Assembly: GCA_026387595.1 (NCBI GenBank)
Contig: JAPLLL010000143.1
Span: 1-10,417, forward strand
Direction: 5' to 3'
Length of the DNA: 10,417 nt
Source: Candidatus Omnitrophota bacterium
GTDB taxonomy: Bacteria; Omnitrophota; Gorgyraeia; JABMQH01
The translations under genes were made by a program, and so were the position numbers. This document shows positions 1 through 9,000 of the stretch, piece after piece; position 1 is the stretch's first letter; every line of letters starts with the position of its first letter. Under the pieces are notes generated by a model. It searched no databases. It worked only from the letters and a program-made list of their open reading frames with translations, and was not told where the DNA came from.

Positions 1-3000
1 CATATGCGGTTCTTTGGGGAGCTAAGGCCCACGACTCAGCCAGATGGGTATATGAGATCTGTAAAGACAGACTTAAGCAGAAGCCCAAGATAGCCGGATA
101 TTTTGGCAGTTACAAAAAGGAGTATGAAAATTGTTACTTGAGCACGCTTAACAGTATGGCAAAAAGCGGTATCCATACTTATGTCCTAATGGACGATGCC
201 GCGTATAGCGGAATGAATGTAGTAGATAGCATCGGAAAGATAATGAAGTATTACAGGGCAAGGAGAGAGGCCGACCCGGAATTCAAGGTAATCCCAAGGA
301 TAATCGTTTCTATCCCTTACATGGGTGAATATTATAAAACGCGCCTCAAGGAAATAGGGCTAACGCCCGAAGAAGAAGCCAATCTGATTATAGTGCCGCA
401 CCAGACTATCCCTACGCTGGGAGATATTAAAGAGATTGCTGGTAAGGCAGACCCCTCTCGCAAAGACTTGGGTATCTTTGAAACCTCCGCATCGCTTAGC
501 AAGGCTCTTACTTATTTCGACCATAAAAAGCCTGACGGTATCTCGTTTCCGGCTGATTTTTCGTTATTCGTCGATAATTCTGAACCGCCATATCATACTG
601 AAGGCACGCAGTATTACGAAAAAGAGAAGGCCGATTGGGAAGCCTATCTCGCTGGTTTAGGGCCTCGGTCTGGATGGAGGATCCCAGGTCCGGCAATGGT
701 TACAGTGACCGCGCCAACACTCGCGCCGGTGGCATTGCAGCTTGAGTCGCTGGCCGGCCTTGCCGGGTACGCAACCGGACAACCGACAGGCGACGCCGGA
801 ATGCTGGCGAAAGGATTTGAGTTTTCTATCCCCAAAGGTACTTCTGTAGAACTCGACGGGCTCATAGAGGCCGTAGGCGCCGCGAATGAAATAGGCCTAA
901 CGGTAAATACCGTTCGCACTACGGCTGTTCGCGATAACGGACTTTATACCAGCCAGGATGGCGCCATCCCCATAGTTATCGAATTCAACGACGTAAACGG
1001 CCGGAAAGTATTGGTTGAAACCAAGGCTGGCGTGTCCACCAATCAATTAACGCAAAACCTGCTAGACCTTATATATACCGAGATCACAAGACCGCATATG
1101 CTCATCCAGCCGTCAATTTACCTGTTTGATTTAGCCGTATCAAGCAACCCGCAGGATGGGACGATAGATTTTAATCGAAGGGACAAGGCGCCCAACATAA
1201 AGGTCCATATCAACTCCTTTGATTGGGTGTTGACGATAACCGAAGTAGAGGACCCGGCCTTAAAGTTCCTGAAAGGCCTCCGCGTTGAACTAAGCAAAGA
1301 AATGTTTAATAAGAAGGTAGCCGCCGCCACCCGCACCTGGCAAGCGGCCCACCCGAAAAAACCCGCCAAGCCCGCAGTAGCTGTGGCAGACCTCAGGCTA
1401 AAAGCGGCGCAAGGAGAGCTGGACGAGGTAATGCTGCAGGACGGGTACGCCAAGATAGGGAACATATTTCTCACGCACAGGACTTTGCCTGCGCTTACCC
1501 AGGGCCAGCTCCCGGATGGCTGTATCTTAATACAAATAGACGGCCTTGACCTGAAGAAAGGCCAACTTATAAAGTACGCCTATCAGGACAGCACAATAGC
1601 TTCGATATTGGCCCTTCAGAAAATGAAATCGCAGCTCGGACCAGAAGAGTTTAGTAAACTTCGTTTTATGGATGCGTGGTCAGGCACAGGTATCTTGGGT
1701 ATCGTAGCGGCAAGGCTTGGCGCAGGTTATGTACTGGCCGTTGAAGATTATAAGGACAAGGACGAGCCCGGTTACATTGATCGCGCCAAGGCAAATATTC
1801 AGGCTCAAGGACTCGGTAACATTGAATTTGAAGAAGACGTTGTGAGAGAAGCTCCGGGAAAGGGAGAACAGGAAGCCGCTTTGATCACGAAAGCAAAAGA
1901 ACAGGGCGTAAACGTTATCATGGTCAATCACGAACTTGGCGCCGTGGTTGGCGCCACGGTAGCGCTATTACCCCAGTTGCCCAACGTGAAGTATCTTGTG
2001 CTTGGCGGCAGCAGCGTCATAAGAGGCGTGCTGGAACCCGGTGAACCCGGCCTCGAGGCGACTACGCTGCAGCGTAAAGTTTCAAATTTAAACATAGGGC
2101 TGGAGGTTGTGCTTGATAATGACATGTGCGCAAAATTTCCTGCAGACGTAATCGATCCGTGGGAAGCCCTTGTATACAATGTTAATAAAACACCCGTTGC
2201 GCCGGCTGGACTAACGCCCGCGCAAATAGCAGAACAAAAAGCCGCCGCCGAAAAAGAGAGAGCCGCCAAGGCCGAACAGGCAAGGCTCGCGCAGGAACGC
2301 GCGCAAAAAGAAGCCGAACAGCAGAGATTCCTCGAAGAGCAGGCAAGGAAGGCCGCTGTGCAAAGGGCCGTAAATGATATTAAGGCTGCCGGTTCTATTG
2401 CAAGAGTAGATGAGATCCTAGGGCAAAACGGTGCAATTAAAAACGATGCTGCTGTAGCAGCCGCAGCGGAAAGCACGAAGAAAAATCTGGCCGTTGCGAT
2501 CGTTGCGCTTGCTCTTACAGATATTGAAAGAGCCACGACAGAAGATGGAGTCAAATCTATATTAGCCGATGTGGTGAATAAGAAATTGGCTACGGTAGAT
2601 CCTGCAAGCCCTGAAAAGATCACTTCCGCCGGAACCGAGAAGATCACATTTATAAACAAGCAGATAACGCGGATCGCGGAAGAAAAGGCCGCTGTGGAAA
2701 GGGCCAGGGAAGCGGCGGCCAGGGCCGAGGAAACTGCAAGGCTTGAAGCCGAAAGGATAAAAGCCGAAGAAGCCGCCGCAAGGGCCGCCGCAAAAAGCGC
2801 AAAGGTCCTCAAGAGGCAAGCCGGAAGGCGCGAGGCGCCGAAAGGCAAGCTCGTAGATATACCCATACCGAAACTGGACACACAGGTGCTTGAGAAGATC
2901 CGGAAATTTGCGGATGAGGCAAGCCCTGTTATGCAAAGACTGGAAGCCGCCGCAGCCAATACGAGCCCGATATTAAAGCAGATGTTAATGGGTCAGCTCG

Positions 3001-6000
3001 GCATATACTCAAATCAATTTATTGACGCTACTGCTACAGAACAGCAGAGGAGAGAAGCGCTTGATGGCATTGTAAGCTTGATCGAACCATTTTTCTACGC
3101 CATACCCGGCATAACAAATAAAGAGAGAAAACGGATGTTCGAGGCGCAAAGGGCGAAGATAATGGCCGTGACCAATGAAGACGCCCTACTTGACGCGCTG
3201 CTGCCGGTTGTCTTCGCGGTCGCAAGGAACGTTGGCCAGGTAACGCTTGATAAAAGGGCCTACCAGACGCAGATATTGTGCGCGCTCGCGATACATTTCG
3301 GCGTAATAGCTGAGTTGCCCACAGGCCAGGGTAAAACCATATCAATAGGATTTCCAGCCATACTTAACGCGATCACGCAACAGGTCCATGTAAAAGCGCG
3401 AAGCTATGGGAAAGCTAAGGAAGATGCTGAAGCGAACCTCCCATTATACTCGGCGTTCGGTCATGTAGTTGGGCTTATATCCAGGGATCCAGAGAAGACC
3501 GGCTTCCTTGTAATGGGCAAAGACGACAAGCCTGCATTTGTAAAGGCTGAGGGCGGGACAAAAGAGGTTTATGAAAGCGCCAGGATCATATACGGCCAGG
3601 ATACGGATTTCGGGTTTGACTGGCTTGAAGATAACCAGGTAATGGACCAGGCGCTTAAAAAACAGATGTCGCTTAAAAGGTGTTTCCAGATCGTTGACGA
3701 AGCGGACGGGCTGTTGGTAGATGCGTTCAATAACCAGCTCAGGATGGCCGGCCCTGTTGCGGAAGAAAATTATGAAGCGTTTAAAAAGGATGTAGGCATA
3801 GCCGATGCGATCATAGCGAACCTTATTAAGACTGAAAATTCTCTAACACACGGCGCATTTGAAGACTGGCAAAAGAAACGGACCGGGAAAGCTGAAGACG
3901 CGAAGTTATATAATGGCCGTTATTTTGAAGTTAAAGTAGACAGGACCGAGGAAACCGTGTCATTGACGCCGGAGGGGGTGGATTTCATCCAGGCCCAAGT
4001 GGCGCAACAGGGATTGGGCGTGGAAAACCTGCTTGACGAGACTGTTAACGCGCGGTATTGGTTCGGGAGGCTGGATAATGCGCTAAAGGCCCATACCGTC
4101 TGGAACAGGGATGGCAAATATATAGTAAGAGACGGCAAGGTTGTTATAACGGACAAATTAACCGGGGGCAGGCTAGAGGGCCAAAGGCTGGAGGGCGGCC
4201 TGCACGAAGCGATAGAAGCAAAAGAAGGCGTTGAGATAGGCAAGCCCACAGAAGAAAAAGACAGCGTTTCCAGTGCAAGGCTTAATCTCCAATACAGGAA
4301 AACCGCAGGTACGACTGCGACAGCGGCTACTGAAAGGGATTTTTTCCGCAGTACATACCAGATGGATGTGTACGTTGTTCCTTCCAACACAGAAATAATA
4401 AGAGAGCACCGGCCGGACAAGTTGTTTAAGACCAGGTTTGAGAAATGGGATGCGATGGTCAAACAGATCCTTGCGGACCATACTGCAGGCATACCGATCC
4501 TTGCGTGCGTGGGTACGTCGATACCGCATGCCGAAGCACTTGGCGGGCTGCTCAGCGGCAAGATGAGCCGAGATGAAATAGCGAAAGGCCTTGAGATCGT
4601 TCCGGACCAGGCCGAACAACTTATGAGAACCGTTAAAGGCTCGCTGATTTCCGGGGTAAGGGTCTTAGACGCAAAGAAAGCTGATCAGGAAGAGCAGATC
4701 GTGGCAGAGGCAGGCAAAGAAGGCGCTGTTACGATCGCGACTAACATGGCAGGCAGAGGAACGGATATAAAGATCGACAAAGAGGTGAGGAAAAAAGGCC
4801 TGTCTGTCCTGATATCTGAAAGAAGCGCTGACCCGCGCATTGACAGGCAGGTGGAAGGCCGTACCGGCAGGCAGGGCGACCCGGGCACCGTACAGTATTT
4901 TCTGTCGCTTGAGGACGAACTTATAATCAAATACGCTTTCGTGGACCGCGATAAAAAAAGCAGGGTCGTATACAGCGAGATAGACCAGATCAGGGAACTC
5001 CTGGACAAGAACGATATTGAAGCCGCGCTTGAGATGGTGCTCGGGATACAGGCAAAGGCATCAACAGAAGCCATTGCGGCTAGGAACAGGGAGGCAAGAT
5101 ACAATTTCCCCATAGATATGCAACTTGATGCTGTGGACATAATGAGGAACCACCTGCTTGAGGGCGTTGGACTGGTTCCCGCACTCGGCATCATGAACTG
5201 GAAGAAAGTGTACGGCGAACAGGATGGCCGCGAATTTGCAAGAGATGTGGCTCTGTCGGTCGGTTTTGACCCGGAGAGGGTGCTGGATAACCTTGTCGAG
5301 GATATAAATGCCAAGCTCGGGGACCAGGGCAGCTATGAGCAGGCCCTGTTTATCGCAAAGCAGATATTGATCAAGGCGCTGGATAAATTCAAAGGTCCCT
5401 ACGGTCAGATAAAGCCGGAGATCATGAACATAGTAAACAGCAGGATGCCGCAGACAGAGGATGCAAGATACAGGGATTACCTTCTGGAATTAAGAAAGGC
5501 ATTCAGGATATTTTTCGCGCGCGTTGAGCGCGAGGCCATGAAGTCGGTCAATAGCGAGCTTGCCACAAAAGGGCAGGTCGAGGCTTTTGCGGACCAACAG
5601 GCGGGCCGGTCAAGGGTTGCGGATGTTTTGAAGGCCGGAGCTGATATGGGCGTAAAATTATCGCAGCAGATGGCCGAGCAGGTCGAAGCCGCGATAAGCC
5701 GCGACATGGCCGCTGTTGAAAAAGGAGTAGCTGAAGCGCTGGACGGGATCATGACCGCGCAGCCGGAAGCGGGGAAAGCAGTTGTTACTGCCATTTCTTC
5801 GTCATTGTTCAATGTCCAACCGATATTATCCAGATTTTACAATGCGGCCGGGGCCAGGTTTGATTCCGAGGCGTTTAAGAAATTTGTAATCTCCCTGCAC
5901 GGTCAGATGAAAGACTTAACCATTATGCTGCTTGCCAACCCGGCGCTGCTCCAGGAAAGGGTTTCCGTGGATGAGAACGGCAACACGATCGTAAAGGGCG

Positions 6001-9000
6001 CGGAAGGGCTGGCTGCGCTGATGACAGGCAAGGCGAACGAAAAGATCGCGCAATTGCCCGCCGTTGAACTTGTCGGCCAGGCGCTTTCAGAAACGCGCCG
6101 AGACCAGGAAAACATAAGAGCAATAGAAGGCGGCTTAAGGGATGCGGGCATAAGCTATGAAGTCTTTGAAAAAGACATGGGATTCGGCAATGAGAACCCA
6201 AGAGGCCTCCTTGTCAGGGTCAAGAAAGAATCACCCGGCGCAAGCACGGAGACCAGGATCAAAAACCTTGTTGATTTTATAGCGCGCGTAAAAGACATGC
6301 AGCGCATAGGATATATATTCGTCGCATTTGAAAAAGGTACGTCCAGGCTTGTTACGAGAAGGGTCGCCGCTGAAGTAGAGAAGATGGCCAAAGAGGGCGC
6401 CTTAAAAGACACGCCGGTAACGCTTATAGAAGTCGATGAGCAGGGCAGGTCTGCGGCAAAAGGCAGGGAAGCGCTTGAGCTCGGGGTCTCAGGCAGATTG
6501 GAAATGGCGCGTGATATTGCTGTCCGCAGCGGGAAAAATTTAACCAAGGCCCGAAAGGCCGTGCGGTTAGCTACATTAAGAACAAAATGGGAAATCGAAG
6601 GCACCATGCGTAAAGTGCCGACCAAAACGGGATTTGTTTTAGGTACTGCCCTTTACATGTTTGGCGGCCAGCAGCAGAAAGTGAACGCATCCGAAGCGAT
6701 CGCGAAAATGAACACCCAGGACGAAGCGCTGAAACAGAAACAGGAAACCCTTGCCCAGCAGTACCGCGCGGGCCAGATCAGCGTGATGGCGTACGCGGCG
6801 CAGGCCGGCTCGATCTTGGATGCGCGCACGAACGCGCTTACGAATGCGCTTATATGGGAGAAGAGCCCTGTCCTTAAGAGTCATCTTAAGCAGCAGATAG
6901 ACGCGATAAGGGACCTGAGGGCGAAGGTTGATAATATCATGACAGCTTCCGCAAGGGCGCAGCAGATGACCCTGATGACGGCCACCAATGTCGTATCTCA
7001 GGCAACGCTTACGATCGCCCCGCCGGCCGCGCCTCCAGTAGCTAAACCAACGCCCGTGCAAGCCAAGCTGGCAGCGCAACCTGCGGCACCAGTGACACCG
7101 GCAGCTCAGCCGCAACAGACAGAAAAGGCGAAACAGGTGCAGCAACTCCTTGGCCAAATGGGAAATCGCCTTGCAGAGGCCCAAGAAGCAGCCGCAGCAG
7201 CTGCGCAAAAACCTACCGTGGAAGGATTGGATAAGGCCGCCAAACTTTTCGAAGAAATCGTGAGGCAGTTTTATGAGGCCGCTGCCCTGGATTCCACGCT
7301 TATAGACCCCAAGACTAAAGACGGCGAAAATAATCGTAAAGGCGCAGAATCATTTAAAAAGGAGGCCGCTGGCCTGCGCCGGGAAATACAACGGTTAGAA
7401 GCAGCTAAGGCGCAACCTAAACCGGTAGCGCCGATGACACTAACACCAACAGTGCCGGCTACCCAGCCACAAGTACAGGCCGGGACATTGATGGCGCAAT
7501 TAAGCAGTATGAACCGGGAAACCGTCAGGTCCGGAAAGACGGTAGCCGTATTCGCTTATGATCACTGGAATTTTACCGATGCGGACTACCAGCTTTTCGC
7601 CGATATGGGAGTCAGCGGAGTCGTAGTCAGCGGCTACCATGACGGCCGGGTCATGAGCGCGGATGAGGTAGCCAACCTTGCCAAGACATTTGCCGCAAAA
7701 GGCATAAAGCTCAAAGTGGTGCTCGGTGATCCCAGTTGGGCGTACGATAAAAAAGAAGACGGCCTGAAAATGGTGCGGCAACTTGCCGAGAATTTAAATA
7801 AAGCGAAAAAGGACCTAGCCAACACGCCTGCCGCGGCTGCTATAGCGGGCATAGTATGGGATGTCGAACCTCATACCGCGGGCGCCAGGTGGAATTTCAA
7901 TTGGACTAATTGCATTATAGTCACTAAAGAGGCAGAGGCGATAGCGAAGAAAAACGGTCTTGATTTTAACGTTGTACTGCCTTTCTGGGCGGGCCAGACA
8001 AAAACAGAGGACGGCAAGACCCAGGTCGGCGCATCCCAGTTAAGGAAGCCTGATAATTTCCCGTACCCAATCTTGATCATGAATTACCGAACAGATGCCA
8101 ACATGGCATTTAACTTTGCCGGTATACTGGGCGATACTGTGCCGCATATGTTCGGCATGGAATTCATACCCGGCGAAACTAACCAGGTTAGCTTCGGCGC
8201 CGGTAATCAGGTTACAAAAGCCCCGGCAGCGCTTGCGTCAGTAAAGGAAAAATACGAAGCAGCGCGGAATAAAGCGCGGGGGCAGAATTACAGGGGTTAT
8301 TTCCTGCATGCGGAGAATATATCCCAGCTAAGGGCTATTGCCGCAAAACTGAGCGCAGCACAAGCGCCGGCAGAAGCGGCCGTGCCAAAAGCGCCGGAGG
8401 CGGTTACACCGCCAGCGCAGGCGCCACCTGCAGCGGTAGTAACACCTGTAGCACCACCTGCAGCCAAACCTACTCCAATACCAACACCTAAACCAGCGCC
8501 TACGGCTCCCGCACCGGCAACGCCGGCTCAAGCCAAACCCGCAGAGTTATCGCAAGATGTAAGAAAACTTATTAACCAGGGCATGGAAGAGGGCCAGGAC
8601 AGGCTCAATCTGCTGACGCCCGAACAAAGGGCGAAGTTTGCCGAATTATTGAGCGGCCTTGAAATAAGTGGAGCGCATGCGACGCATGCCGCATACGCGA
8701 ATAACGGCATTCTCGAGATCGGTGATCTCGGGATGACGATGTCTAAGCTTACCGACAAACAAAAGCTGCTTGAAGTTATCCAGGCGGCGCTTGAGATCAA
8801 AGAGGATAAGGCGCACCCGGCTGCAACTAATACCGAAAGAGCAAAGCGTGTTGCCCTCGAACTAATTCAGTGGGAACAGGCGCTTGCGGAACAACCGGTT
8901 ACAGTTAAACCAACGTCTGCACAGCCTGCGCCAACACCTGCGCCAATACCGGCCCAGCCGAAAGCTGGTCCGCCTTCGGCGGAAGCGCCTACGCCACTAC

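Larger units (their letters stand above)
8544..8898 (+). other. Region: helical module between linkers 3 and 4 (residues ~2848-2966)
   Basis: Helices ELSQDVRKLINQGMEEGQDR and LTPEQRAKFAELLSGLEI, a short His-containing turn (SGAHATHAAYA), a hairpin-like ILEIGDLGMTMSKL and a closing pair of helices make a compact module of about 115 residues. I do not recognise it. Codons around 8675-8733 overlap two perfect DNA inverted repeats listed separately. Confidence 0.4.

Noticed and set aside
436..660. Plus-strand frame of 74 codons in another reading frame
   Set aside because: It overlaps the giant frame inside the PRTase-like domain and has no motif; judged a chance frame.
1575..2205. Methyltransferase-like domain considered as a DNA modification enzyme of a restriction system
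   Set aside because: No NPPY, DPPY or PCQ-type catalytic motif was seen, and the motif order fits PrmA-like rather than DNA methyltransferases.
1928..2959. Long open frame of 343 codons on the minus strand
   Set aside because: It lies wholly antisense to the coiled-coil part of the giant gene. Its Ala/Ser/Leu/Phe-rich product mirrors the opposite strand's Ala/Glu/Lys codons. No domain, no ribosome binding site and no independent support.
3300..4890. The motor considered as the organism's housekeeping secA
   Set aside because: It is fused to long unrelated domains on both sides, lacks the zinc tail and has altered motifs in several conserved places.
3920..5314. Several minus-strand frames of 150-210 codons
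   Set aside because: They are antisense to the SecA motor, whose conserved motifs prove that the + strand is the coding one. The products are Ser/Leu/Pro-rich and show no recognisable family.
6606..6608. ATG considered as the start of a separate gene
   Set aside because: The frame is continuous before it with no stop codon, so a separate gene is not needed. Kept only as a possible internal start in the findings.
8328..8531. Minus-strand frame with an Arg/Cys/Trp-rich product that looks repetitive
   Set aside because: It is the reverse complement of the Pro/Ala/Thr linker 3; the repeats come from the linker's low complexity.
8711..8733. Hairpin considered as a transcription terminator
   Set aside because: No T tract follows the stem and the coding frame continues unbroken through it.
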